Below are positions 45,839 through 55,013 of a DNA stretch of 55,721 nt, in pieces. This DNA comes from Myxococcales bacterium. Its GTDB lineage: Bacteria; Myxococcota; UBA727; GCA-2721815. The first letter of the stretch is position 1. The number at the start of each line of letters is the position of its first letter. The notes beneath the pieces are model-generated. The model saw nothing but the letters and a program-made list of their open reading frames with translations, was not told the DNA's origin and made no database searches. Made by a program: the position numbers and the translations under genes. The stretch spans positions 1 through 55,721 of the forward strand of contig PBLQ01000034.1 of assembly GCA_002721815.1 (NCBI GenBank), written 5' to 3'.

Positions 45839-46825
45839 ATGAAAACACTCATCACCGGTGCGAGCGGACACGTGGGCAGCAATCTCACCCGTCACCTCCT
45901 TGAAGAGGGTCGTGACGTTCGCGTGCTCACCCATCGAACCACCGGCCCGTCCTTAGAAGGACTGGAAGTGGAAGTGGTACAAGGTGATGTACGCGTTCCT
46001 GAATCGCTCACCCAAGCCATGGCGGGGGTTGAGACTGTGTTTCATTTGGCTGCCTGTATTTCCATCACTGGCGGTCAAGGCGGCAAAGTAAAAGACATCA
46101 ATGTCACGGGCGCCCGGAACGTGGCGGAAGCGGCGTTAAAGGCTGGCGTTCGTAAAATGGTGCATTGTTCATCCATTCATGCCTTTGATCTCATGCGCGC
46201 CCCTCAGCCCATCACAGAGCAAAGCCCGCGGTCAGAACATCCCAAAAACAATGCCTATGACGCTTCGAAATACCAAGGGGAGCTACAGGTACGCGAAATG
46301 ATCGCAAAGGGCTTGGACGCGGTGATTGTCAATCCCACGGGAGTCATTGGACCACACGACTACTATCCTTCTCGCATGGGCCAAGTCTTCCTAGACCTCT
46401 ACCACCGACGCATGCCCGCCGTGGTGGCTGGCGGCTTTGATTGGGTGGATGTCAGAGACATTGTACAAGGCCTTTTGGGTGCAGAGCGCCAAGGACGGAC
46501 CGGTGAAAACTATATTTTGAGCGGCGGCTTTAAATCCATTCGGGAGCTTTCCATAGAGGTCGAAAAAACAACGGGGGTCAAAACGCCAAAGTTAGAAACG
46601 CCAATCGGGCTGGCCCGTGTGGGCGTGCCCTTTGCGCGACTTTGGGGGTCACTCACCCAAAGCGAACCCCTATTCACCCAAGAAGCATTGGATGCCTTGG
46701 CACCCTACCCACACGTTTCCCATGAGAAAGCCACTGCTGAGCTGGATTACCAACCTCGCCCCCTTGAAAACACCCTGCGCGACCTTTATGATTGGCTGGA
46801 AAACCAGGGTTCCCTCGCGCGTTAG
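45839..46825 (+). CDS. NAD-dependent epimerase/3-beta-hydroxysteroid dehydrogenase-like
   Basis: 328 residues from the ATG at 45839 (GAGGG eight bases upstream; a start 14 codons earlier lacks one). Rossmann motif ITGASGHVGSN, Ser of CSSIHAF, and Tyr-x3-Lys in YDASKYQGE. It belongs to the extended SDR group that includes 3-beta-HSD and dihydroflavonol reductase. The steroid-5-alpha-reductase homologue starts 12 bases after its stop, which suggests both act on the same ring-type or allylic lipid. Confidence 0.87.
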   Translation: MKTLITGASGHVGSNLTRHLLEEGRDVRVLTHRTTGPSLEGLEVEVVQGDVRVPESLTQAMAGVETVFHLAACISITGGQGGKVKDINVTGARNVAEAALKAGVRKMVHCSSIHAFDLMRAPQPITEQSPRSEHPKNNAYDASKYQGELQVREMIAKGLDAVIVNPTGVIGPHDYYPSRMGQVFLDLYHRRMPAVVAGGFDWVDVRDIVQGLLGAERQGRTGENYILSGGFKSIRELSIEVEKTTGVKTPKLETPIGLARVGVPFARLWGSLTQSEPLFTQEALDALAPYPHVSHEKATAELDYQPRPLENTLRDLYDWLENQGSLAR

Positions 46826-46837
46826 GCGCACTGCCCA

Positions 46838-47608
46838 ATGCCTACCCAAATGACTGAACAACTTTTCTACAAATATTGCATCATTGGTTTTTATATCGCA
46901 GCGGCCCTGACCTTTGCCTTGGTGATCAATCTCCCTGCGCCGTATGGCCGCCACTACAAAGGCAACTGGGGACCGTCCATGTCCAACCGTTGGGGCTGGT
47001 TCCTCATGGAAAGTCCCGCCATTTGGGCCTTTTTGACAATTTATTCAATGGGACAAAACTCAGCGGACACTGTCGCCCTCACTTTTTTGGGCATTTGGCT
47101 CGTCCATTACACGCACCGTTCGCTCATTTTCCCGTTTCGTATTTCAAACAAAAATAAAAGAATGCCCCTTCTCATCGTGGCCCTGGGGTTTCTGTTTAAC
47201 ATCTTCAACGCATACGTCACCGCGCGATGGGTTTCACATTTTGGAGACTACGACATAGGATGGTTGGAAAGCCCACACTTTCTATTGGGACTCTCAATGT
47301 TCGTCGCCGGGCTCTACCTCAACATCCGTTCTGACAACATCCTGTTTGCCTTGCGCAAACGTAAAAAGGGCGGTTACGGCATTCCGTATGCGGGGCCATT
47401 TATCCGCTTGTCATGTCCCAACTACCTCGGTGAGATAATTGAATGGATGGGATGGGCCTTGCTCACATGGTCCTCAGCGGGGACAGCTTTTGCTTTGTTT
47501 GCAGCAGCCAACCTCGTCCCACGTGCGATTGCGCACCACCAATGGTACCGCTCCAAATTCACGGACTACCCCGCAGACCGCAAAATCCTCATCCCCGGTA
47601 TTTTCTAG
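46838..47608 (+). CDS. Steroid 5-alpha-reductase family membrane enzyme
   Basis: 256 residues with about six membrane helices. The eukaryotic-type signatures are striking: LVHYTHRSLIFPFRI, NIRSDNILFALRK, PNYLGEIIEWMGWALLTWS and the C-terminal AHHQWYRSKFTDYP with RKILIPGIF, where NADPH binds in SRD5A enzymes. The reaction would be reduction of a C=C conjugated to a carbonyl in a lipid. Start is the ATG at 46838; 46850 is an alternative. It follows an SDR gene and precedes the ole cluster. Confidence 0.9.
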   Translation: MPTQMTEQLFYKYCIIGFYIAAALTFALVINLPAPYGRHYKGNWGPSMSNRWGWFLMESPAIWAFLTIYSMGQNSADTVALTFLGIWLVHYTHRSLIFPFRISNKNKRMPLLIVALGFLFNIFNAYVTARWVSHFGDYDIGWLESPHFLLGLSMFVAGLYLNIRSDNILFALRKRKKGGYGIPYAGPFIRLSCPNYLGEIIEWMGWALLTWSSAGTAFALFAAANLVPRAIAHHQWYRSKFTDYPADRKILIPGIF

Positions 47609-47737
47609 AATGTGCCTTTGGCGCCTGTTTCGCCCATTGGTTGAGTTGTGCACCCGGTCGGCCCAAGGCCCAGCATAAACGTAAGCCCCTGTTTTAAATG
47701 ATGTATCTTACACTCGCCATTTCAGCGAACAGAGCAA

Positions 47738-47766
47738 TTGACCTCCATTCATGCCTCGTGTCATAC
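47738..47766 (+). promoter_or_regulatory. Probable ole operon promoter
   Basis: TTGACC (47738-47743), 17-base spacer, TCATAC (47761-47766), about 30 bases before the oleA start. Confidence 0.5.
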
Positions 47767-47796
47767 CAAAAGCTCAACATTTGAAAGGTTCCTGCC

Positions 47797-48819
47797 GTGC
47801 CCCAAATCTTTAAACACGTTTCCATGGCCAGTGTCGCACACATCGATGCGCCTTTGACCATTAGCTCCGAAGAAATCGAAGACAAACTGACGCCGACCAT
47901 GGAGCGACTCGGTATTCGTAAAGGCTTACTCCAGTCTCTTTCTGGGATTAAATCCCGCCGGTTTTGGGAGCGAGACACACAGCCCAGTGAAGTGGCCACC
48001 CAAGCCGCACAACTCGCCATGGAAAAAGCAGGTATCCAAGCCAGCCAAGTGGGCGCCCTGATCAACACCTCTGTGTGCCGCGACTACATCGAACCCTCCA
48101 CGGCGTGTTTGGTTCACGGCAACCTTAAACTTTCTGATACCTGTCTCAACTACGATCTGGGCAATGCCTGTTTGGGTTTCATGAACGGCATGGATGCTGC
48201 CGCCCAAATGATCGAGAATGGGGCCATCGATCATGCCCTCATTGTGGATGGAGAAAGCAGTCGCTACCCCATCGCCCAAACCATCGAACGGCTTTCCGAC
48301 GACGAATGCACCGAGATGGACTTCCGTTCTCAATTCGCCACCCTCACCTTGGGCTCTGGCGCAGCGGCCATGGTTCTCAGTCGAAGAACCGAGGGAGATA
48401 CCTTGCCCCAGTACAAAGGTGGCGTGAGCTGTGCGGCCACCGAATACAACCGCATTTGCTTGGGTCAGCCCGATAAAATGATCACAGACACCAAAGAGTT
48501 ACTCATTCGTGGCCTCGAATTAGCAGCCAAAACATTTGCGCAAGCCAAAGAGGTGCTCGATTGGGGGACCAAAATGCTCGATGTCTTGGTGCTGCACCAG
48601 GTGAGCAAAGTGCACACCGAACAGCTGGCGGCTTTGCTCAATCTCGATCTGGACAAGGTTCTGCGCATCTACCCCGAGTTTGGCAACATTGGCCCTGCCG
48701 CTGTGCCAATCGTCCTGTCAAAAGCCATCGAAGAAGGCCGTGTTCAGCCCGGTTCTTGTGTGGCCCTCATGGGGATTGGCAGCGGATTGAATTGCTCCAT
48801 GGCCGAAATCCAGTTCTAA
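47797..48819 (+). CDS. oleA: OleA, acyl-CoA head-to-head condensing thiolase
   Basis: 340 residues; GTG start with AAAGG eight bases upstream. Joins two fatty acyl-CoAs into a 2-alkyl-3-ketoacid, the first step of olefin synthesis. Catalytic Cys125 (NACLGF), His267 (LHQVSKVH), Asn297 (EFGNIGPAA) and the OleA-specific Glu99 (RDYIEPSTA) are present; the Glu distinguishes it from FabH. First gene of oleABCD. Confidence 0.95.
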   Translation: MPQIFKHVSMASVAHIDAPLTISSEEIEDKLTPTMERLGIRKGLLQSLSGIKSRRFWERDTQPSEVATQAAQLAMEKAGIQASQVGALINTSVCRDYIEPSTACLVHGNLKLSDTCLNYDLGNACLGFMNGMDAAAQMIENGAIDHALIVDGESSRYPIAQTIERLSDDECTEMDFRSQFATLTLGSGAAAMVLSRRTEGDTLPQYKGGVSCAATEYNRICLGQPDKMITDTKELLIRGLELAAKTFAQAKEVLDWGTKMLDVLVLHQVSKVHTEQLAALLNLDLDKVLRIYPEFGNIGPAAVPIVLSKAIEEGRVQPGSCVALMGIGSGLNCSMAEIQF

Positions 48820-48838
48820 GCATCGAGGTATTCGTTTG

Positions 48839-49741
48839 ATGGCGAAGTCACTGCCGGACTATCCATTTCAGTCTCATTTCTTTGAAATTGCGGGTTTCCA
48901 ATACCACTACATTGATGAAGGCGAAGGCGACCCGGTTCTGATGGTCCATGGGAACCCTTCGTGGTCTTACTACTATCGACATTTGGTCCACCAACTCAAA
49001 GGGACCTACCGAACCGTGGCCGTGGATCATCTCGGTTGTGGCTTATCCGACAAACCCAACGCCAAGGAATACTCATTCACCCTCGCCCAACGGGTGGCCG
49101 ACCTTGAAGCCTTCGTGAATCACATGAACTTCGATAAACCCATCACGTTGGTGCTCCACGATTGGGGCGGCATGATCGGCATGGCCCTCGCCACCCGCAT
49201 CCCCGACAAAATCAATAAGATCGTCCTGCTCAACACAGGGGCGTTTCGAAACCCCAAGCAAATGAAGCTGCCTTGGCAGATCGCCTTGGTGCGCAACACA
49301 CCATTGGGGCCTTTTTTAGTCCAAGGTTTTAACGCCTTTGCCCTCGGTGCGACCTACACCTGCGTCACCAAAAACCCCATGTCTGCCGAGGTGCGCAAAG
49401 CGTATGTGTCGCCCTACAACAACTGGAAAAACCGATTGGCCACGCTGAAATTTGTCCAAAACATTCCACTTCAACCCCATGAACCCGATTACCAATTCAT
49501 TGTGGATGTGGAAGCCAAGCTGCCCTTACTTAAAGACAAACCCATCATGATCGGCTGGGGCGAAAAAGACTTCGTGTTCGACGGGCCTTTTCTGCAAAAG
49601 TGGCAAGAAATCTACCCCCACGCCCAAGTCCATCGTTTCCCGGAACACGGGCATTACATTCTTGAAGACGCCGCCAGCGATATTAATCCTATTATCCATC
49701 GCTTTCTCGATCAAACGCCTGCAGCGGAGGCCGCTTGTTAG
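48839..49741 (+). CDS. oleB: OleB, beta-lactone decarboxylase (alpha/beta hydrolase)
   Basis: 300 residues from the ATG at 48839; a TTG one codon earlier has slightly better spacing to GAGG. Haloalkane-dehalogenase-like fold with oxyanion motif HGNPSWSYYY, nucleophile Asp108 (LHDWGG) and catalytic His272 (GHYILED). It decarboxylates the beta-lactone to a cis-olefin. Its stop overlaps the oleC start; here OleB and OleC are separate, not fused. Confidence 0.94.
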   Translation: MAKSLPDYPFQSHFFEIAGFQYHYIDEGEGDPVLMVHGNPSWSYYYRHLVHQLKGTYRTVAVDHLGCGLSDKPNAKEYSFTLAQRVADLEAFVNHMNFDKPITLVLHDWGGMIGMALATRIPDKINKIVLLNTGAFRNPKQMKLPWQIALVRNTPLGPFLVQGFNAFALGATYTCVTKNPMSAEVRKAYVSPYNNWKNRLATLKFVQNIPLQPHEPDYQFIVDVEAKLPLLKDKPIMIGWGEKDFVFDGPFLQKWQEIYPHAQVHRFPEHGHYILEDAASDINPIIHRFLDQTPAAEAAC

Positions 49742-51396
49742 CACCGGCCGACACCAACATCGCGGGTGCCCTCTCGAAAATGGCCGCACGCATTCCCGAC
49801 GAGACGGCCTTGGTGGCCCCCAATGGCACCAAGGGTGGCGAGCCCCAGTACATCAGCCTCACCTATCAAGAACTCGAACAGCGGAGCAACCAAGCAGCCC
49901 ACGGCCTTTGCGACCTGGGCATTTCTGAAGGCTGTCGGGTGGTCCTCATGGTCAAACCCAGCATCGATTTGTTCACTTTGGTCTTCGCTATTTTTAAGGC
50001 CGGTGCGGTGCCCGTTTTGGTGGACCCAGGCATTGGCCTCAAATACCTTAAACAATGCATTGGCGAGGCAGAGCCCGAAGCGTTTATCGGCATCCCCCCA
50101 GCACACGTGGCCCGGCTCATTTTAGGTTGGGGAAAGGCCACCATCAAAACCAAACTGTGGGTGGGCGGCAAACTGTCCTTTGGATTGCCCACCCTCAATG
50201 GGCTCATTCAAAAACATGCCGACAAAACAACTTTCGAGATCAAAGCACAGGCCCCCGGCACCACGGCCGCCATCTTGTTTACCAGCGGCAGCACGGGTGT
50301 TCCCAAAGGCGTGGTTTACACCCACGAAACCTTTTTGGCCCAAGTGGAATCCATCAGAGAAATGTTCAAGATCGAGCCTGGCGACGTCGATTTACCCACC
50401 TTTCCGCTTTTTGCGCTCTTCGATCCAGCATTGGGTATGACCACCATTATTCCTGACATGGACCCCACCCGTCCCGCTCAAGCGGACCCCACCAAACTCA
50501 TCGGTGCCATCGAACGATTCAAAGTCACCACCATGTTCGGCTCTCCCGCTTTGCTCAACACCCTGGGGCGTTATGCCGAAGCGAATCAAGTCAAGTTGCC
50601 CACACTCAAACGGGTCCTCTCCGCTGGCGCACCCATGCCTGCGCCCACCATTCAGCGCATCAAAAACATGATGGCAGACGATGGCCAACTGTTCCCGCCT
50701 TATGGGGCCACCGAATCCCTGCCCGTGGCTTATCTCGAGGCCAACGAGGTGCTCAACGACACCTGGGCCAACACCGAACAAGGGGCTGGCATCTGTGTGG
50801 GGCGCCCCGTCCCTCAAATCCGTACCCGCATCATCCCCACCGATGACGGGGCCTTATCTGACTTCTCCCAAACCACTGATTGCCCCGTGGGCACCATCGG
50901 TGAAATCACGGTGAGTGGCCCCATGGTCACAGCTTCCTATTTCAAACGCGACGAAGCCACCCAACTGGCAAAAATCAAAGACGCGGAGGGTCATGTGTGG
51001 CATCGCATGGGCGATTTGGGGTATTTCGATGATCAGGGACGTTTGTGGTTCTGCGGTCGAAAATCACATCGGGTCCAGCCCAGCGAAGACCTCACCCTGT
51101 ACACCACCCAGGTCGAAGCCTTGTTCAACAACCACCCTGACGTGTTTCGAAGCGCATTGGTGGGCATCGGTGCTCGCCCAACGCAAAAACCCGTGATTTG
51201 CATCGAGATGGAAAAACGAGCGTCCATGTCCTGGGCTGCGCTCAAAGGTGCCTTAGAAGAAATCGCCCGAGGCCATGAACTCACCCGCGGTATTGACACC
51301 TTTTTGCTGCACCCGCAGTTCCCCGTGGACATTCGCCACAACGCCAAGATCGGGCGTCCCCAACTGGCCCAATGGGCCAAGGGACGGCTGTCATGA
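49735..51396 (+). CDS. oleC: OleC, ATP-dependent beta-lactone synthetase
   Basis: 553 residues, AMP-forming adenylate enzyme. The P-loop-like FTSGSTGVPKG, PPYGATES and the hinge MGDLGYFDDQGRLWFCGRK are intact. It activates the 3-hydroxyacid with ATP and closes it to a beta-lactone. Start is a TTG inside the end of oleB (GGAGG upstream); the stop overlaps the oleD ATG. Confidence 0.94.
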   Translation: MLAPADTNIAGALSKMAARIPDETALVAPNGTKGGEPQYISLTYQELEQRSNQAAHGLCDLGISEGCRVVLMVKPSIDLFTLVFAIFKAGAVPVLVDPGIGLKYLKQCIGEAEPEAFIGIPPAHVARLILGWGKATIKTKLWVGGKLSFGLPTLNGLIQKHADKTTFEIKAQAPGTTAAILFTSGSTGVPKGVVYTHETFLAQVESIREMFKIEPGDVDLPTFPLFALFDPALGMTTIIPDMDPTRPAQADPTKLIGAIERFKVTTMFGSPALLNTLGRYAEANQVKLPTLKRVLSAGAPMPAPTIQRIKNMMADDGQLFPPYGATESLPVAYLEANEVLNDTWANTEQGAGICVGRPVPQIRTRIIPTDDGALSDFSQTTDCPVGTIGEITVSGPMVTASYFKRDEATQLAKIKDAEGHVWHRMGDLGYFDDQGRLWFCGRKSHRVQPSEDLTLYTTQVEALFNNHPDVFRSALVGIGARPTQKPVICIEMEKRASMSWAALKGALEEIARGHELTRGIDTFLLHPQFPVDIRHNAKIGRPQLAQWAKGRLS

Positions 51397-52385
51397 AAAT
51401 CCTGGTGACCGGTGGCGGCGGCTTTTTGGGACGGGCCATTTTAGCGCAACTGCCCCAGGTGTACCCCCAAGCCGAACGCCACACGCTTCAACGCAGCGAC
51501 CACCCTGACCTCACGCAAAAAGGCATCACCCAGCATTTGGGTCCCCTCACCGATGCGAACTTGGTTGACCAAGCGGTGGCGGGCTCAGACCTCGTCTTTC
51601 ATGTGGCGGCCAAAGCCGGCGTTTGGGGCAGCTACGACAGCTTTCATGGTCCCAATGTGCAAGGCACCGAAAACATCCTCGCGGCCTGCCGCAAACACGG
51701 CGTCAAAAAACTCATCTACACCAGCACACCCAGCGTGGTTCACAGTGGGTCCAGTCTCGAAGGCGTGGATGAGTCTGTCCCCTATGCCGACCATTTCTCC
51801 ACCCATTATCCCGCCACCAAAGCGCAGGCGGAGAAAATGGTTCTTGCCGCCAATGACGACAAGCTGTCGACCGTGGCCTTGCGCCCCCACCTCATTTGGG
51901 GACCTGGAGACAACCATTTGGTACCGCGCATCGTTGACCGGGCCCGACGCGGCCGCCTGCGCATCGTGGGCCCCGGTGACAACCTCATCGATGGGGTCTT
52001 CATCGACAATGCGGCCCAAGCACATGTGCTGGCATCACAAAAATTACAGCCAAACGCAGCCTGCGCGGGCAAAGCCTACTTCATCACCCAAGGCGAACCG
52101 GTGGCCACCAAAGAACTCATCAACGGCATTGTCCAAGCCGCGGGTCTGCCCAAAGTGGAAAAGTCCATTTCACCCAAAGCCGCCTATATGGTGGGTTTCA
52201 TTTTGGAAATGATCTTCAAAACCTTTGGCATCCAAAAAGAGCCGCCCATGACGCGATTTGTAGCGGAACAATTGGCCACCGCCCATTGGTACAACATCGA
52301 CGCCGCCAAGAATGACTTGGGATACGACCCAAAAGTGTCCACTGCCCAAGGCCTTGCGCTCTTAAAGGCTTCTTTTCAAGACTAA
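51393..52385 (+). CDS. oleD: OleD, 2-alkyl-3-ketoacid reductase
   Basis: 330 residues from the ATG at 51393 that overlaps the oleC stop (ATGA). NADP-dependent SDR enzyme with TGGGGFLGRA and Tyr-x3-Lys (YPATKAQ). It reduces the keto group of the OleA product before OleC. It ends convergent with a diiron gene, overlapping by four bases. Confidence 0.94.
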   Translation: MKILVTGGGGFLGRAILAQLPQVYPQAERHTLQRSDHPDLTQKGITQHLGPLTDANLVDQAVAGSDLVFHVAAKAGVWGSYDSFHGPNVQGTENILAACRKHGVKKLIYTSTPSVVHSGSSLEGVDESVPYADHFSTHYPATKAQAEKMVLAANDDKLSTVALRPHLIWGPGDNHLVPRIVDRARRGRLRIVGPGDNLIDGVFIDNAAQAHVLASQKLQPNAACAGKAYFITQGEPVATKELINGIVQAAGLPKVEKSISPKAAYMVGFILEMIFKTFGIQKEPPMTRFVAEQLATAHWYNIDAAKNDLGYDPKVSTAQGLALLKASFQD

Positions 52386-53188
52386 TTGAGAAATCGGTCC
52401 GTTTTTGATTTGAGGTTTTCCACGGACACCAAATATTGCTCTTTAAAGGCGAGCGTGTTCGGGATGCCCAGTTCAAGCAATTGTGCAGATTGCGCCGGAT
52501 CCTCAAAACAAGCCGCTTCTTCGGCGTCCACGATGTTTCGGCTGAGCATGTGTTCGATGTATTCACCTAAAAACTGCCGGACCCAATCATCACCTGGGTA
52601 GTCGCACCACGAAGCGCTGGCATCACGCATTTGGGTCAACAAGTCGGTGCCCATTTGGGTGTGTAGCACTTCGTCTTTGAGAATCTCTCGCATGGCGGTT
52701 CGGTAGGGGCTGTCCGGTACCTGATTGATGGACCACTTCAGCAAATCCAAAGCAATTTGTTCGCCACAAAAAAGTGTACCGAAGACATATTTGGCAATTT
52801 GAACATTGAGGGGCTCGTCGGTGCGTTGGATACTGAGCTCATCGATGGGAACGGCGAGTTGACCGCTGCTGCCCAAATGCGATGCGATGCCGCGAAATCG
52901 ACGACAATGCTGCTGTTCTTGCAGCACACATAACAGCGCCAACTCTTGCACGTCCATGGGCGCATTCACGTCCACCAACAACCCGTGAAAGTAATGCATG
53001 CCCATGACACCGATGTATTCGGACACCGTTCGGTCCTCCCAGGCTTTACGGGCCACCTGCACCGCCGGGCTTTTTAGATCTCGACTGGTGGGGTCCGCAA
53101 AAGTGTTCCCGCCCACATGTCTTTTATAAAAAGACTGTTCCCCCAAAGAGCTGTCATTAAAACTAAGCTCAAATGTGTCTTCGCTCAT
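52382..53188 (-). CDS. Ferritin-like diiron protein
   Basis: 268 residues. A second four-helix diiron pattern is seen: Glu57, Glu91 and His94 (EQQH), Glu143, Glu173 and His176 (DEVLH). It is not closely similar to the diiron protein at 43606. No signal peptide. Its ATG overlaps the stop of a 52-residue lipoprotein gene (ATGA). Next to oleD it may oxidise a hydrocarbon or lipid; this is inference from position. Confidence 0.75.
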   Translation of the reverse strand: MSEDTFELSFNDSSLGEQSFYKRHVGGNTFADPTSRDLKSPAVQVARKAWEDRTVSEYIGVMGMHYFHGLLVDVNAPMDVQELALLCVLQEQQHCRRFRGIASHLGSSGQLAVPIDELSIQRTDEPLNVQIAKYVFGTLFCGEQIALDLLKWSINQVPDSPYRTAMREILKDEVLHTQMGTDLLTQMRDASASWCDYPGDDWVRQFLGEYIEHMLSRNIVDAEEAACFEDPAQSAQLLELGIPNTLAFKEQYLVSVENLKSKTDRFLN

Positions 53189-53343
53189 GATTCCGGTTTG
53201 TCTTTATCCGTTTTTGAAAGTCCCACAAACCCGCAACCGGACACAATTAAGGCCGTGAAGGTTGCCGTAGCCGCCTTGGCCACAAAACGCTGGGTGGATT
53301 TTTGACCAAAAATAGACTTTTTTTTTGTATCTTTTGTTTCCAT
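53185..53343 (-). CDS. Small predicted lipoprotein, 52 residues
   Basis: Short gene starting at ATG 53343 with a strong GGAGG five bases upstream and overlapping the diiron start by ATGA. The protein has a basic start (METKDTKKKS), a hydrophobic stretch AATATFTALIVSGCG with a lipobox-like Cys at 37, and a charged tail. Too short for a function call; its conserved-looking coupling suggests it is real. Confidence 0.6.
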   Translation of the reverse strand: METKDTKKKSIFGQKSTQRFVAKAATATFTALIVSGCGFVGLSKTDKDKPES

Positions 53344-53487
53344 GCTGTCCTCCAATGGTGTGGGAATTCAGGCATCAAATGAATGTGCTGAACGCAGGAT
53401 ACCGCCCAGCCCCGTAATTACCAAACGCGGCGTTCAAAAATAAAAATTATAAATGTTTTTCCCATCTTCATCAGGCATCATTCCTCT

Positions 53488-54192
53488 ATGCGTATTGGTA
53501 TTTTAAAAGTCGATCGTGTTCATGAGGAATTGGTTGAATTCCACAAGGATTACGACCACATGTTCCGTCAATTGTTCCTGACCATTCGCCCAGACTGGCA
53601 TTTCAAAACCTATGACGTTATTGCCGGTGAGCTTCCCAGCCACCTTGCAGAATGCCATGGCTATTTGATCACGGGCAGCCAATACAGCACTTACGATGGC
53701 TTTCCTTGGATCAAGCCCCTTGAAGACTTCATTCGCCATTGTGATGCCCATCGAAAAAAACTCATTGGCATCTGCTTTGGGCACCAATTGATCGCCCAAG
53801 CACTCGGCGGACTCTCTGAAAAGAGTGAACGCGGCTGGGGCGTGGGCATTCGCGAAATTCAGCTCACCGACAAAATGACCTTCTTATCCAGTCAGCCATC
53901 CCTCAACCGCATGATTTACACCCACCAAGATCAGGTCCAACAACTGCCACCCCACGCCCGGCTTTTGGGTGGGAGCGCCCATTGCCCCATTGGCATGTAT
54001 CAAATTGGTGAGCACATTTGGTGCTGTCAGGGGCACCCGGAGTTCAACGAGGCCTATGCGGAAGCGATCTTTTCACGACGAGAAGAAATCCTCGGAAAAG
54101 ATTTGATGGACGAGGCCATTGCATCGCTCCAAAACGGCACTGACCGCCTCGTGACCACCTTATGGATGGCTCAATTTTTTGAATCCACCTAG
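53488..54192 (+). CDS. Class I glutamine amidotransferase-like protein
   Basis: 234 residues. Nucleophile loop GICFGHQLIAQALGG and the C-terminal His-x-Glu in QGHPEF complete the GATase1 triad. The overall layout matches stand-alone GuaA-like glutamine or gamma-glutamyl hydrolases (YfeJ type). The substrate is not predictable. Divergent from the small lipoprotein gene over 144 bases. Confidence 0.88.
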   Translation: MRIGILKVDRVHEELVEFHKDYDHMFRQLFLTIRPDWHFKTYDVIAGELPSHLAECHGYLITGSQYSTYDGFPWIKPLEDFIRHCDAHRKKLIGICFGHQLIAQALGGLSEKSERGWGVGIREIQLTDKMTFLSSQPSLNRMIYTHQDQVQQLPPHARLLGGSAHCPIGMYQIGEHIWCCQGHPEFNEAYAEAIFSRREEILGKDLMDEAIASLQNGTDRLVTTLWMAQFFEST

Positions 54193-54228
54193 CCCCAACC
54201 CATCACAGACCGTGGGCCTTCGCATGAT

Positions 54229-54256
54229 TTGTAATTTGTCCATGTGCTGCTACAAT
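54229..54256 (+). promoter_or_regulatory. Promoter giving a probable leaderless transcript (second case)
   Basis: TTGTAA (54229-54234), 16-base spacer, TACAAT (54251-54256); the ATG at 54263 begins six bases after the -10. No ribosome site is visible. Confidence 0.45.
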
Positions 54257-54262
54257 CTGTCC

Positions 54263-54889
54263 ATGGCATCGTGCTCGAAAAATCTGACGCTGCGCCACTG
54301 CCGATGGTACAGCTTGGTACTCATGTGTCTGGCTTTGAACAGCTGCGGTGAAAGCCCCGATGACTTCAAAGACACCGTTATTGTGGCCGCCAAGCTGGAC
54401 AACCTGGCCATGTCGTGGCGTGGCGCTGGCTACGCAGATGTCACCGGGATGGCAGATTTGGTTGTCACCGACTTAGATGGCGAAGAACACAGCAGACGGG
54501 TGTCCTTATCGGGTGGTTTATTCGGCTCGGTGGCGGGTGGTGCCGATGCCAATAAGATTTGGCCCAACGCCGACCCCATTCACGCCGATTTTTTCGTGCC
54601 GCAGCTGCCCGATTCGTCCGCCCTCCTCATGGAATCTGTTGAACTCTCAGATGGGGGCGTGATTGAAAGCCCTTTGCCCCGCGAGGTTCTTGAAGAAGCT
54701 TTCGACCTGATCAAAGCGGGCGACCTGTTCGGTGCCTACTTTGGTGGGCAAGCTGGAATCTCATTGATCGTGGGCTGGGATGCGCAAATTTTGTTTAAGA
54801 CCCGTGATATTGGCTTAACCGTAGGACATCCGACCTTGGGCTTGGGCATGGCCGTAGGTTTAGAGTGGCTTTCCATCAACCAACTGTAA
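54263..54889 (+). CDS. Predicted lipoprotein of unknown function
   Basis: 208 residues from the ATG at 54263. The n-region ASCSKNLTLRHCRWY leads into LVLMCLALNSC, a lipobox with the Cys at 28. The mature part (SPDDFKDTVIVAAKLDNLAMSW ...) is acidic with a Gly-rich C-terminus; no family recognised. An upstream frame to 54179 overlaps the amidotransferase and is less likely. Confidence 0.7.
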   Translation: MASCSKNLTLRHCRWYSLVLMCLALNSCGESPDDFKDTVIVAAKLDNLAMSWRGAGYADVTGMADLVVTDLDGEEHSRRVSLSGGLFGSVAGGADANKIWPNADPIHADFFVPQLPDSSALLMESVELSDGGVIESPLPREVLEEAFDLIKAGDLFGAYFGGQAGISLIVGWDAQILFKTRDIGLTVGHPTLGLGMAVGLEWLSINQL

Positions 54890-55013
54890 ACAGACCGGGC
54901 ACCTCGTCTCGGGCCACCCTGTTTGCCCTTCAACCAAAACTGCAAGTCGCAACCCCCTGAGATTTGTTTTTTTCTCGCAATTCCGGTACCCTATCAAGTG
55001 GAGGGGTCCATTT

